Assembly (NCBI GenBank): GCA_000499405.2
Contig: HG738137.1
Span: forward strand, 19,616,603-19,680,602
Direction of reading: 5' to 3'
DNA length: 64,000 nt
Source: Onchocerca volvulus
Taxonomy: Eukaryota; Nematoda; Chromadorea; Rhabditida; Onchocercidae
The position numbers and the translations under genes are program-made. The notes under the pieces are model-generated. The model worked only from the letters and a program-made list of their open reading frames with translations, searched no databases and was not told the origin of the DNA. Positions 42,666 to 58,000 of this stretch are shown piece after piece (within the stretch, counting starts at the first letter, position 1; the number at the start of each line of letters is the position of its first letter).

Positions 42666-45413
42666 ATATCGCTACAATAGTTCGCATTGTTTTTTGCCAT
42701 ATCGAAACTGTCAGACGATCTTTATGTGATTGTGATTCTGTGCGCATAGTCATTTCTCGTTACATTTTCAATCTATTTTCAACAGATTTTTAAAACTTTG
42801 AATTATATTTAACGAGAATAAATAATTATTTGTTTGCACATATGGGATGGAAGAGAAAAAAAAAGAAAGAGGAGAAGCAAATCAAATTAAGAGAGGAAGC
42901 ATGTGAAATTCTATCCGACACCGATGCCCAGAGCAATTATTTACTTATTATTTTCCTCCATATTACATGCTGACACCTCATATATTGTCACAACAACATT
43001 ATTTTCTATTACATTCTTTCCGAACTTCTGAAACAATTATAGTGTTGCAACAAAAAAAGAAAAACGAAAAAAAGCCGGATGCCTTAGAATCGTATTTCAA
43101 AAAAAACAAAAATAGTGCTAGAAATGAATAAATTTCGCCTCAGAATTTAATATTTTAGAAATAAGTCAGAATCATGACATAGCGGAAATTTCTCGTTATT
43201 TCTTTTCCAATTTTTGAAATTTTTTTCTGTTCACGGTTTGTTATTATTGTATATTATTATTTTTTTACTTTGGAGAAAATTACTTGGAATAGTTAGGGAA
43301 CAAAGGTTATTAATTACATTTTGGTTGTTTTTAACTGATTACAACAAATATCTGGAATAGCAAATTTCATCGAATGTTTGATGCACTAGAACTTCCTGAT
43401 ATGCACAACCAGCTATTGATCTCTTGCATGAACTCTTGATTTCTTTAAATCATCCGTAATAAATTTTCAAATGATTCGAATGCCATCTTCGGAATTTTCA
43501 AACTTGTCTCAAGCATTATTTGCTTCATTGTACATCGATACTGTATTGTGGAAGAAATCGCTTCTAATGTTCCCAAATGTTGGCTTCCTCACAATATTTT
43601 CTTAATGAGGAATAGCAATGCCTAATATACCATTTGATTTGTAAATATTTCAATTATTTTTCCTATAAAAGTGGAGTCATTGGCCTCTCTCTTAATCTCT
43701 TGAGTCGCAATATTGTCATAAAGTTTTTGATGCTTTTAAGCAATTTTCTAACTTCGTTGACAAATCCATATTCAGCCGACACAACTACTCTGCGTAAGCC
43801 TTAAAATTTCCTCCTGACATTTTCGATCTGCAACGAGCAAAGCAGTTATGGAACGTTTTTCTGAAGCTGTATCTGTATTCTTCATACTTTGCTGATCTCT
43901 CTAATTTATTGAGAAATCAATGGCACAAAATAATATGAATTTTCAATCTCCATCTTCATAGCTATTCTGTTTCAAATCTGTCGTATTGGATCATCCTTAC
44001 GCCATTTAAATCTATCTAGCAGATTTCACTAACTAAACCTGTCCACCAGATTTTACTGTCTTTTCAGACTTAAGTTTCTAAAATGCCATAAGATTCAATC
44101 TTTCCTAGATATATCTAATTGACAAAATTTCATATTTGTAACTTGTATTCGCAGAATATAGTTGAAGTCATAGAATACCATGTATACATTAAAAATTAGA
44201 AGGTTGCGATTAGTTGATAAATAGAAACTGGAAGTTTTAAAGAACACTCTTTTATGGGACCAAAAAAGATTGTTTTTAAACTCTTTCGGAGGAATTTTAC
44301 AATAATAGCACTCAGAAAGTGGTGTAACACTTTCTAAGAGTCATTATTATCAAATTACTTATCTGCAAAAATTTTCAGCCGCCTGAAAATTTTGCCTGTT
44401 CGGAAAGCTCATTACGATACTTTATATTTTAACTGTAAAGTTCTTGGAGTTGGAGTTGCAGTAACAAAACGTATATCGGCATTTTCTCCTTTTTTTTGCT
44501 AAACGATTTTTCTGCACCACTCTAAATCGTTGTTGTTCATCTGTAAAGTGAATAGTAGCTACAAGAAATTGGTAAAAAAAAAAAAAAAAAATTTTTACCA
44601 GAAATTGGTAAAAAATTTGATAGATTTATCTATCTATCTATCTATATCTATATATATATATATATATAAAGTAGGAAAAGAAAAGCAGAAAAATAAGAAA
44701 AACTCTTTCAAGTTTTTTAAGAACTGAAAACTTTCACAATAAAACTAATCTCCCCATCTAATTAACAAATTTAAACTTTCGAATTCCAAATGTTTGAGAT
44801 CCATACCTCCGTAAATTGGTAAGAAATGAAGATTAATTTTACAACTGTTTAAAATGAAAGAACTGTATAAAATAATAAAATATAGAGATTTTTTGGATGT
44901 TGTTCTAATCGCAAATAGATTGTATATCTAGATATTAACAAAGCCTCCGCTATTTGTCTTAAAATTATTGGATTTTTAATTTATTTAGACAAAATCAAGA
45001 ACTTATTGCTATGTGCATGAAAATATAGTCCAATGGGAAGTGTCGTTTAAAACGTAATTAAAAACAAGTGGTGAGCTCAAAATAACGAGAACGACTTGAT
45101 CGATTTCTCGAGAATGATAATAAGAACTAAGTTAGTTATCAGTTTCTTCAGAGCTACATTATTCCTTGAAAACATTTTAGCTCTATTTTCGCAAGATCGA
45201 AATATTCATTTCCAGAATGAGGCAGAATAGCATCGCTTCTTCTCATTTACCGTATTCTATTAATCAATCGTTTTTTAATATTTGATTATTACATGAAATG
45301 GATGGATATGTATTAAGTTCAGTTATAGACAGCAACATACACAAATGTTGGAAGGAAGCCAGATGACAGTGGTTCTTTGTGTGAAATCAGTCTAAATCAA
45401 TTGGCCAAGCCAG
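42666..45413. other. Intergenic with low-complexity tracts
   Basis: No supported gene in about 2.7 kb. A TATC run passes into a TA run at about 44626-44668, and just before it GGTAAAAA, an A run and TTTTTACC form a small inverted repeat (about 44570-44600). Confidence 0.5.
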
Positions 45414-45710
45414 CTAAGAAAAAGACAAGTAAAGTGTTCGATGGCCAAGGGATAGAGGAATAGGGGATTCAGGAGCATTGACTTTGTTATTTATAACACC
45501 AGAGTCAACTAATGTCATTCTATCAGCAATATCCCAATGTTCTTGGAATGCTTGGAGACATTCTCGGACGAAAATAGCTGTGTCCATAACTATACGTTTG
45601 TTAGCAAAATATTCGGACACATACCATATGGTTGACAAACAACCGTAGATTAGATATTTGTCAAGATAAAATCCAGCTATGTTTTCTATCTGCCCATCAA
45701 TTCGCATCAT
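45414..45710 (-). CDS. Hypothetical small open reading frame (98 aa)
   Basis: A single uninterrupted frame whose composition looks protein-like rather than poly-T derived: acidic and aromatic residues are well mixed (AGFYLDKYLIYG, MDTAIFVRECLQAF). The frame upstream of the first Met is closed by a TAA with no acceptor in between, so translation would start at 45710 or the exon begins inside. A Lys/Asn-rich frame at 45767-45955 (minus) could be an upstream exon, but I found no convincing in-phase junction. Family unknown. Confidence 0.3.
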   Translation of the reverse strand: MMRIDGQIENIAGFYLDKYLIYGCLSTIWYVSEYFANKRIVMDTAIFVRECLQAFQEHWDIADRMTLVDSGVINNKVNAPESPIPLSLGHRTLYLSFS

Positions 45711-48700
45711 TGACAGTTAATATTAACATTGTCGCACTAAGAACCCATTTGTTCGAATTTTTACTTTTAGCACTTAAATGAACTTTTTTTCAGCAATTTT
45801 GACAATTTCCATTTGGTAAGTAAGCTTTTCAAGTTCTCATTCTCATTTAAATCATTCATTTCTTTTCTTTGGTTAGCTTGAAAATAATTGGTTTTACGTC
45901 GGAAATTAGCCGTATGTTGCTTGCGATGATTCATTATCTTGCGGTTAACTATCATTCAGTAATTATCAAAGATCCCGTCAAAAGTATCGTTTCATAAAGT
46001 TTATCAGATATTTGAGATTGCTGATCATCTTTATTCGCCACCTATTAGTCGATGATACATTTTCTCCGTATAATAAAAGTTATACTACACAAATGAAACA
46101 GTAATGCATAGATCTATTTCAGCTTCTTAATTATGTTACACAAACAAAAAACCAGTTCAACTGCTATTCGAACATTGCGTTTTCTCAAATATAAATGAAA
46201 AATTCATTTTTAATTACTTTTTTTTGTACTGTCTGAAATTCCAAATCATGGAACTCCGAAAAATAAATTAAAATTTTGTCATGCAGAAGAAACATAAATT
46301 CTTGAATTTATGATGGATGATTTTAAGACAATAAATTTCCTCAGTTTCGATTATTAGGAAAGATATTATGGACAGCACATTTCGATGAGATATTAGCAAT
46401 TCTCCAAATATATAGGAATGTAATTGTTTTGAAATCTCTGAGAAACTGTTAAATTTTTTCGCATATTTTCTCATTTTAATTTTTATTTCCGGTAAAATAA
46501 TCAATACATTTCTGGTTTCTATCTTTCTTCCCATTGTTGTATAAAGAGCTTTCTAGAAATTGAAATCATTTGAATTTATAAAATATTCAAAAGGATTATT
46601 AATTGATTTGATGTCTTCAACAAATAAGCTTTTCTTAGTCAAAAGTCTCTCATTTTGAGGCTTAAATTAGTTCTTGCTTTAGAAACTGGAAATATTCTAT
46701 CTTTGGACATTGGAAGTTCCAAAAGAAGAAAGTGCGTTAAGTAAATTACGGATTTTTGTGTACAGAAAGATAAGCAATATAAATGTAATTGACAGAATTA
46801 CAAGAAAATGTAGAAATTTTTCAAAGATTAAAACAGCAAGAGATCACATTAACCGTAACTGATATTTTATTTCTTTCGATCTATTCGATTTAATCCAATT
46901 CCATTCATTCGGAGCATAAAACTTTTCACCCATTCGGAAACTTACTCAGTTTTTTACTATTTGAGTTGAAATTGCAGAACTTATCGTAGGATTCATTTAG
47001 AATCTCCCATTGTCATCAAGGTACAATACGATTGGGGGATCAAACAATAATGATATGGGATGGTAAATAATGGAAATGTAAGCAGATTTGATTGATGGTT
47101 CTTAGCTGATTTAAATCTTTAAGCTAAAAGAGGCATTTCTCTGGAATCTCAAGAATTTCGTCATCATATAAATTTGTTCGGCATCTCTTTCAAGTCCTTT
47201 GATTCCTTAAGTTCCTCATATTCCTTTTATCGAAGTTTGATTAGAATATTATGCGCAATGAGTGTTTCCATCAAATCCAGTCTTCGTATTTCAGTGCATA
47301 GTGAGATTGTACAGAAACTTTTTTTATTGGATGTCATAGTTCATCCCAAATTTTTCCATCTGATTAAATCGTGAGTAATTGTGAACATAAATACTTTTCT
47401 GCTGAGATATCCTATGAAATATAATGATCGAATTACTCAAACGGTGATCGAATCTTGCTTTGCCATAGGAGCTTATGAAAATTCCATATCGAATAAGGTT
47501 GTGAATATCATCATCTGGACTGTTGATATAAACTTAGAACTTGAGGATTATGGCCAAGAGATGGAAATTCAACCATTTACATTCTCTTCAGAAAGTAGTA
47601 CACCGCAGTTTCAGTCTGTGTTGAAAAAATAGATGTTTTCCTTGGATCCAATTTATTAAGTATTGATATACATCAAACGCGTAAACAGAGCCATTAAAAC
47701 TTGGTAAACACGACGGTAAAACTGTAGATTTTCAAAATAAAGAATGAAAATAGATATCACTGAGATTACTACTGTAAATTATTGAAATACGCGTTTTGAG
47801 AATCCTGTTATGCACATCAAAAAGAAATACGAAGTGATTTAGACACATCGCAATGGAAGATGTGCGACATAATGACAGCATTTTGCAACCTTAAGGTGAA
47901 TAAGTTATCAAATAATTATTTTGATAGGAAAATAAAGAGTGTGCTATGAAGCAATATGAAATTTGTGCATTGTGAAGATCATAGAAAGTTCTGGAAGCAC
48001 AGATTCTGCAAATTATAGTTCTGATAATTTTTGATAATTGAAAAATAGTCACTAGATTATTTCCATTATTTTAGCTTTGTCTTATTTAAATGTAACAAAT
48101 AAGATATTCTCTATAAATATCTTTTAAATAATGAGAAAATTATTGCCATCAACTGTACTAATATAAAATACAATACTAATTGCTATTCTTTTCATGCAGT
48201 AATATTTAAGCAAGTTAAAATTTGATCAACATTGTAATTTCAACTTTTCCCCTTAAAAATGAAAATTTTAATTTTTGCTTTCTGTCATATCTGTGAAGAA
48301 ATGAAAATTGCTAATCGGCTGTTACCGATTTATTAGATAAATTATTAGAATTTTTAGCAGCACATCGTTATCGTAATAATAGTTTATTTCAGATTCCTTC
48401 ATTATTACATCTCTCTTGCGATATTTTGCGACGCTATTACAAATGTCTTAATGCTATACATGGTTTCTTAGGAAGAAAAAAAAAGTGACGATGAAAGAGG
48501 AAAGAGCTAGCTAAACTATGAAACATCTGGATGGAATATAATTGAATCATATCAACGCTTTTCAACGAACCAACGGCAATTTGAGAATGGAAAGAACTTG
48601 AAGCTTCTCTAAAAGCTTCTGAAAAGCGACATAATTCGATTAAGTGGATCGAAACGAATAATTTTGCTTGCCATCATTTTTTCCATTATCTACCTATATT

Positions 48701-49060
48701 CATTCCAAATAATAATCCACAATACATTATACAAATATTATTTTATCCTATTTCTGCTATCTCCTCGAATTGTATCTATGGTTTTGATGTTATCGTCAAG
48801 TTTTACTTCTATTGCCATTCAAGCAGCTGCACAGAACCTCACATATTCTCCATTTTGAAATTTTTTGAAATTGATTCTCCAAATAAGACTCGAATGGATA
48901 TTTGCTGAAATCACAGCATTTCATCCTTAGTCGTGAATAATTTCTGCTCAACTGTCACATAAATATTAGACGCACGTCCAGAGAAAGAAAGGAGCAAACA
49001 AATATTCTTGTGGTGGTCCAAAAAGTTGAATTTTAAGCAAAGTTTTCGGAAAGTAGCATA
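45711..49060. other. Gene-poor region upstream of the TWK channel
   Basis: Short frames exist, the best being 47381-47632 (plus, 83 codons, acidic and Ser-rich C-terminus), but none has supporting splice sites or a recognisable domain. The last few hundred bases include the likely promoter of the potassium-channel gene. Confidence 0.4.
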
Positions 49061-52000
49061 ATGGGTTCAACAGGAGCCGGCGCTACTTATCAGGCCTACA
49101 ATCAGTTGATCCGATCATCATCACTTCATTTGCCGTCATTTACAAAGTCAACGCAGCAAGTTGGTATCAACGAACAAGTTGAAAATGGTAAGTTATCCAT
49201 CTGGATATGCAAATTAATTTGATGAATTGAATTGTGATACGAAATGCCAGAGATTTGAACAACTTCTATTCTACCATAAGACTTTTTGGATAGAACAGGA
49301 AAAGGAGCGGAGAAAAAAATATTTAGTTTGAAGAGATGAGATCAAAATGGGAGATAAGCATGTATTAAGTCATGTACCACAGTTTGAAAATTAAAATACG
49401 CATTTTATTAACTTCTACAGATAGCAATTTTGATCTTCCCAAGCGATCAGGAAATTGATTTTTTTTGCTAGTAAATAATCTAACTCTTTATTGAAAATAA
49501 TACGACTTTTATCAGTCTATCATCTATCATAATAAGATTTGAATAATAAGAAAGCTTCATTTTATAGCAAGTACTTAAATTAAAACTTTAGTTTCCATTT
49601 TTTTGCAGTGATAATGATGGGTTAAAATGGTTATTTAAATATCTTCAGTAAAAAAGAATTATATTGCTGTGAGTCCTGGATACTTGATAAATTTACAATT
49701 TTTATAGCCAAAGATTTAAATTAATTGGTAAATTTATTTGAATTACTTTGATTGTCTCAAAACTTCTATATTTTTCTATTACAATGTTTAAAAAAAATCA
49801 ATTGGAATACAACGATAAACAATTTGGAAAACAAAAAATTGCATTTTTGAAACTACTGTCATTGTATATTCTCGACGAAGCTATCCATCTTCAGAAGAAT
49901 ATAAAATGCCAATGTCTTCAAGAATGCAATTTTTTCTTTGTTTTTGTTATAAATACATTTAACATCTGTAAATTGTTCAACCGAATAAATCGATCAAAAG
50001 AAAACGAATAGTTAATTGAATTAGCTGTAGCAAACGAAAATTATTTTTGGTAGAAAATTGATTTGGAAAAATGTGAAAGACAAGTGTGAAGTGTATTTTA
50101 GAAGAAATGCTTAAATTTTTTGCTATAAATTTTACTTAAGTGCTTAGTCTAGTTTTCAAGAATTCGCAATCTCATTCTCATCCCATGTTCATCGAAATCA
50201 TTTCTCTCAACGATTCTACGGAATAGTTACAAGACTAAATAAAAAAAGATTCCTCTTTGTAAAAAATCAAAGTTGGTCTGAATATTCTATTATTTTCTTG
50301 CAGAACTCGTAAATACAGCCTTTTTTTCATTTTTCCAATTTTACATAAATTTTCAATGAAGTGAACTTTGCCTTGCCTTTCTTCGAATAACTTTTGAAAT
50401 TAATTTTTCACTTTTCCTTGATTTCAGTCTAAAAAGTCATGATATCATGCAAGATGCTTCGCATTTTCTATATTTTGATTCTCCTATAGACATGCGCTAA
50501 TAACACTGGTAACCGATCAATCTATGATCACATTCATTCAATAAATGAGTTATCAAATGATGATACGTCAAATAGCATGAAAATTACATTTTATCTTACA
50601 TTATCTTACATTAAAAATTATAAAATTATCTCACATTATAACACTTCATCAGTTTTCTTATTTACAGTACTGTGATATATAGTCCGTCCAATCAGCAGCT
50701 CCACCTATGTACGATATACTGAGGTGCTGTAATGGAAAATAATCTGATAAGATAACATCATCTATCATGAATTATCATCAATAAATCAGTAAAATTGCTT
50801 ATTTGATTGATGAATTATTTAGCATGTTTTGCTGATCATAAATTATTATTGGACAGCAATATTATAGCAAAGAAATAACATGCTTTCTTGACGCCCTTTT
50901 TTTCGGCTAATTTCAATTTCATCTCATTTTTCAGCTTATTATTTATTAATGAATGTCTATTTATAGTCATCGACTGAATCAAATCCTGTTGAAATCATTT
51001 TTTCGGAACTTCCTATTTCTTTATTTGAATGTATTTGAAATGAATATTTTACTTAATATTATGAGTAAATTTGAAAAACAATACATCATTTGAAAATTTT
51101 AGAAATCATTTCAAGATGATATTTTAATAAAATCCCTATTTAAAAATATTAATTTTAATGTGTACTCAAAAACTCTATAATTTAATTTTGCTCAAAGTTA
51201 TAGGATTTTAAAACGAACATCTCGAGGAAACCAACATAACTTGCGTTCTGAAAGTGCTATTAAAAGTTTTTTATAGCCTTTAAAACGTAGAGAAGTTTCG
51301 GGTCGATTTATGGAATTTGTTCGAGATATGTGACAGATTGGATTGGCTCAAATATTCATTCAAAATATAATATTTATAAAGTACTAGCTGAAAATTTTTT
51401 TTCATAAACAAAATCCGATTCAAGTTAAAGTCTCAAATTTTAATCCAATTTCGTTAGCAGAAACACCAACTTATATTATTTTTATGAGAAACTTTTTCTT
51501 ATATTATGGTTCAAGCTTTTATTGCCAGATAGCAAAATGTTATTTCATCGAACAAGATTTAGAAACAAATAACTGGAACTCAAGATTAAAATGAATCGTC
51601 GGAAAAAAAAGCAAATCATTTCGAAAAAAATAAGGCAAAAACATAATGTTTATGAAAAATAATGCAAATTAGAAAGTATTAAGTTTTGCAGAAAGGAATA
51701 AACTTTTCTCAAATTTCAAAACACATTTCATGATCAAAAAAAAAAGTTTATTCCCAACCATTTTTTTCTAATTTAAATTCAATATTTAGCAAGTTTTAGA
51801 AGTCTGATTTGTTATTTATTTTCCAAAAATTTATTTAATTATTTCCATTTTCACTCATCATCAAAACAGCAAATTTGTTTGTATACGGTCGATACTTCTT
51901 TTCCTTGCACACCTATTTCAATCAGTAAAATGCTCTGTAGTTCAATGCTAAGGCAAAGTTTTTGTCTTCAAAATTGGTGATTATTCATTTAAAATTTAGT

Positions 52001-55000
52001 CTTTCGTATCACCATCGGCTATCTGCACCCATCAAAACAAAATTACTTGCTTAATTTCAAGATTTCAACCGAGTTAAAATCTAATTTGATCTAAATTTAG
52101 AATAGTTGAAGCGACTTTAGGAAAATTTCGATAGTCTGTCGTTTATTAGATCACTATGGCAATAGTTATTTTACATATTCTCGACAGAATATCAAACAAC
52201 TCAGTAATCAGTAATATGTTTAGTTAGATACATTGTTTTCATCGACTGTGTTTTTTAATAACTTAAATAGAAGTATGAAATTTTAAAAACCACTTCATAT
52301 ATTTTTTGAAGTTCAAATTCTTTCTTGTCTTTATTGTTAAAATGAAATTTCACTTCTTTTTTTTCCGCAATGCGTTTCGCTATTCATTTTCTTATTTTTT
52401 AGATGCATTCAAGAGATAAATCAACTGAAACAGTGTCGAAACTTCCATAAATGAGATCACTTCTCTGAATTGATCGACAAAAAGAAGAGTTTAGTTTTTC
52501 AGAAGTTTTTTTTTTTGCTGAACAGTTCTTTATTCAAAAAGAATTTCATTTCAAAAAAAGATTTCGAAAATTTCGTAATTTTATTCATTTTATCATAATC
52601 TATTACTTCCAAAAACTAAGAGAAAGAAAAAATTAAAAGTTAAGAGGTAAATAAAGAAACACAGTACTAAATGACCGAAAAAAAGGCTTATCGAAAAGAA
52701 GAATCGATAATAAATTTGGAAGAAATATGAGCTTAACTTTTAAGATTTCAATTTTGCGATAAATTGGCAAATTGGAATCCAATTGGATTCCATTGGATTC
52801 ACAGCTACAGCAATAATTTTGGAATTCTAAATTTAATAAATATGGATTATCTCTTGGAGTTTATTCGTTGATTTTCTGATTTTGGCTTTTAAATTCAGCA
52901 GATTATATTTGAGCCGTAATCGCTTTTTGATCCCCACATTTCTGTCCGCACAAAATAACTTTCTTCTCCTGCTTTTTTTTAGAATTTATGGAATATACTT
53001 CTAGTACTTCTCTCAGCTCTTTCAAACAACGATAGATTCATCACGCACAACTATTTCGTTAGAAAATGCATCAAGTAATTTACTCTGAAAATCGAAGCAA
53101 GTGGAATCACCACAAATCCAAATTTCATGTTTCATTTAATTGCTGGAGTTGATCATCAGATTTGATTGACTTTTTGAACACATTTTTCGCATCTTTCCTC
53201 AGATCAATTTTTACAAACATCTAAAAAACGAAGAGTTGAAGATGACTTTGGCTTTTACTCTGTGCTTTTGTGAGTTAATGTTTAACATTATTGAGGAATT
53301 TTATTATTATTATGTGATAGAATAATAATAAAAACAGCAATAAGCATATAATAATTATCAAAATTATTTCTACTTCTTTTTAAGAACTTTTCATATGCAA
53401 CTTTTTTGTTTCAATAACAACAAAAAATCGAATACTTTTTTTCGAATGATTTTTTGATTTCAAAGGATTTCTCTTATATTTTGGGAACCAAAATTGAAAA
53501 AATTGAACGCTTTACCAGTACTTACAATCATTTAAAGAGAATTTTCACATTGAAATTGATTCTATATCTAATTTTGAATATTAAAGGAGGAATAAGAAAG
53601 TGCAAATGAACTTATTAGCATTTTCATCTAGAAAAACTATTGATAAAAAATTTCAAAAATTGTAAAAATATGCATTTGGAAGTCAAACGGGCTATATAAC
53701 CTCCAAAAATTTTGCTGAAATTAAATTAAGAGGAAATATAGGGCAATGACTGTTTTTAACAAAGAATTAACGAATTTATTGATTCAGAACTGAACGAAAA
53801 ATATGTTTCAATAAAGAATTACTTCAACTGAGGAAAGTGCTAAAATATTTTTTATCAGTCGTCCAGAGTTTATAAGTTCAGTTTATTGTGGGAAATAGAG
53901 CTAGAAAATAATTAACTCATATTGCTGTAAGTAAATTGCTGTATTCGAAGTATTTGTGAAATAAAAACATACTTTGCCTATAAATGCCTCAATGTCATGG
54001 AAAACTTCAACAGGGAAAATGACAAACTATACTATTTCGTAAACAACGACTATCATTTATCCGATATCCATCAGCTGCGATTGTTCGCTAAATTCACATT
54101 AGTATTGTGCCATCATTGCTGCATGCTGCATGTGCAGCAAATTTAGTAGTATGAAACATATACACCGTATCACAATGAAAAATTAAGTATTTTAGCAGCA
54201 ACAAGTCTTGAGCACGCAATGATTATTATTATTTCGTCTTGCATTCTTCCCTTTTGCATTCCCTTCCACTGCCAATGATTACTTAGCTTAAAGCAATGCA
54301 GCTGCAGCTGCAGTGACATTATGATTAAATGAGTTTTTAGTTTAAGCAACTATGATTACCCATGCTGAATGAGTTAGTTATTAATAAATAACTCATTTGA
54401 TTCTTGACTTTTATCGTTGTTATCATCTCTATCGACATTAATATATTATTGTTATTGTTGTTGTTGCTGCTGTTGTTGTTGTTGTTGATGATGGTGGTGG
54501 TGAAGACGGTGCTAAAGGTGGAGAATGATAATGATGACGATAATGATAATGATGATGATGATAATGATCATGATAATGGCGATGACGATGATGGTAATGG
54601 CGATGATGATGATAATAATAATGATGATGATGATGATGATGATGATGATAGTAGTAGAGCTTGAAGTTTGCTTGAGGCAGGATAAGTTTGCAGCACAGTG
54701 GACTTGCTCTGATGGGAACAACCAATGCAGCGTTGTCTTTGCGCCGTTTTACACAAACATCATTTAATTTCCGATTCAATTCCGCTCTTCCTCCACCGAT
54801 ACCCGTTTCATCCCCACCGGTAACCCCAATTTCACGCAAGTCAAGTCTCAGCAACAGTGGTTAGTAATCCTTATTGTTGTATCATGAAAAGAAGCCAGGT
54901 TATCATCATAGTCAAGTTTTTATCACTCCAGTTGTGTTACCACTTATCATATCTTTGCCACTTCATTAACTTAGTAAGTGAGGGCGAGAAATCCTTCCTT

Positions 55001-58000
55001 AGATGTAAATTCATTCCTGAACAAAAAAATTACAAATTTTCCTTTTAAATCAGTTTCGAATAGAATCTTTCAATTTCAAGTTGCTATCAATTTTTAAACC
55101 TATTACTTCATATACTATAATTTTAATAAACTGATGATCAACTTATCTGCACAGAATAACTCAAATGTCAATGCTTTTGATTTGAACATTGGGTTTCTAT
55201 GAATAATTGTCTGCATCATATCGAATCTTTTTACTATCATCTTCCTGGAAATATGTACTCATGCTTCAAATTTTTTAAAATCAATCGATTTTTCTTCTTC
55301 ATTTCAAAGTGTCCTTGCATTATTTTTGAAGAGTGCTTTTTTCATTGCAGTTCTAACGCTGTGATTCAACAATACTAATATACTGCGATAATTACTTTAA
55401 TAGATAAAACTAGAAGGAGACTAAAGAAGAAGAAGAAGAAGACCTGTTGCAGTCTTCTCATGTATTCTCATCAATGTGGATTGCTAAGATCAATAGGAAA
55501 TTTGCTATCTTTTAGGAATCTTACTGAAGAGGTTCTTTTGCAATTAAGAAAAGTAAAGTGGAAAAATAATTCAATTTTCGCTATCATCTGAAGAACATCT
55601 ACCACTGTGGAGGGATTAATAGGAAACTGAATTCAATTTTTCTAATATTCTGTTCGCAGTATGGCATTAAGCAATATTCATCTTCGCTCTTTCAATCAGA
55701 ACTTCCAATCTTTCTTGATCCCTTTCATCAAAGATTACTAAAGGATTGATTCAATTAGAAATTGAAATTGAGGTATTTCAGAAGATAATTCAATTCTTTC
55801 AAGAATGTGATTTGATTAATCATGTCTAGAGAATGATCCTACTTATCAATAGGGAAATTAAATGATTCGAAAGAAAATAATCGAAGACTGATCCTTAATT
55901 TAACGATTAAAAATATGATCTAAATCACGGAGCGGTTAGAAAATAATTTTATTCAAGTTTTACACCACTATAAAATAAACAACACAAATGATTTATCGGC
56001 TGCTATCACACGATTGATTGCTTGGATGTAGGCTTATATCTTTCAGTAATTAAAATTATATCACAAATTTCATTGTGTACGTTATTTCTCCAATTTCCGA
56101 CTTAACTTCATCTAAAATCCAAAGTCTACATTTAAGTTCTATTCATTTCCAATACAGCCAGATTTGAAATATTCTAACATAAAAGCTAGGAAGGATGAAT
56201 GCTCCATGTCATAGAATATCGTTAAAACATTCTCTACACACTTTCATAAATTTCTCGGATTAGATTTAAGTTTAATCGGTCATTTCTCTGGAATGCAGAG
56301 CATTTTAACCGATGAAGCATCTCCGGAAAAGATTTTTGATTACATTTCGATGACAGATTGTATATCGCAGGTCAATTAGAAAATATGAATGAATCGAATG
56401 ATAGATATTATTCAACAGCTGTTACTTCTCCTTCTGCTGCTGTTGAATGTTTCAGACATCAAAGTTAAAAGCTATTTGTTTTCAAAAATTAGAGGGCGTA
56501 AGCAAACCATAGTATGTTGAGTTTTTTTAGAAACATATTTTTTGTTGATAATGTTTTTTTTTCTTTTTTTTTTTTTTGGTGAGAAAATGAATGAAAACAG
56601 TTGCTCAAGAAAAAAAAAAAAAAATAAAAAAAACAGGAAACATGACACAACAGCTGATTGATTCTGTACGGAGTTACGTACAATTTGTTAATACTTTCGA
56701 GAAGAAGCACTTTTGCTAGCGAAACTGTTTAGTTTTTTGAGTTGAATTTTCTGAAACTAGTATAAGTTATCAAAACAGGAAAAAAAACGATGCACTGCTT
56801 GAAAGTAATCATAAATAGATAATATTTATGGGGTTCTTTCTTTGCCATAAAATAATATTTAATGTGTAGGATTATGGAACGAAAAATTTTACTCTGTGAG
56901 GTTTCCAGAAACTTTATTCTACTTGCTTTGATTGCAAAACTTGGAAAATATAGGCATTATTACTGCATGCCACAAAATCCATTATCGTAAACGCTCAATG
57001 ACTGGAAATTTAAAACCAGTCGATGTGCTTATTTTAAATATTGCATATACCTCCTCTGTATTGATCTGTTGTTTTTAAAAAGTTTCATTTTTTTCCTCTT
57101 GAATAGCTTCCTTCATAAAAATGATTCGGCATACGAATACTGAGTTTTTTTTCGTCAATTATTAGTCATTTGAAAAAACAAATATTGCTTTAAAATATAG
57201 AATAAATTGACATCTGCTTCAAATGTTTTGTTATAAATCCCAAAGGACTTCTGATTTTCAGGCCGTTGCTTTTATCTCAAAAAAATTTTTAAATGTAGCT
57301 AGTTTATTTAGATAGTCTAGCAATAAATTAAAAATTAAATAATATCTGAGCAACTGTAACTTTATAAATAAAGCATCGATTGTATCTTCCAGCGTATCCA
57401 ATAGAATTTCCCGATCGCTGAGTTCATTTTTTTTTTTTCTTATCAGCGCTACTATTTGTTAAAACTCGAATATAAAGAATTTCTGATTTTAGTTCTTGTC
57501 TATTTATCTCTCTTATTTTGCCATCCAATTACCTCCTCTTTTCAAATTTCTGGAAATTTATGCTTTTTTTTTTCCTTCAAACCATGCGTTACGTCTGATT
57601 ATTAGAGATTGAGACAGGTAATTTGGATTGGAAGTTGGAAGTTGGCACAAAAACGATTTCAACTTGTCAAGCTGTGCCTGTTTTAACGATAAATTTTAAT
57701 GCTTTAAAACATTTGCATTTCCCAAAAGCTACTAAGAATTCAAAACATTTAGAAGCAAACAAACAGCAGCATTGATGCAAATCACTGATCTCCAAGGGGG
57801 AAGACGGGGGGATTTGGAAATTTTATAAATATTTCTTTTAAAAACGCATTATAAATCAAAAGTTTAATAAATATTACTATTGCATTTAGTTATAAAAAAT
57901 TCATTAACCAATTTGAATTTGAACAAGAAAAAAGAAATAATATTCATTCAAGCATGCTTATATCCTTTTTGAATTAATTCTGGATACTAAGATTGAGAGG

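Noticed and set aside
54438..54854. Long His/Tyr/Asp homopolymer-like frames on both strands
   Set aside because: They are translations of the GAT/GTT repeat and the antisense of channel exon 2.
56489..56710. Minus-strand Phe-rich frame
   Set aside because: Built from poly-T/poly-A tracts inside a channel intron.
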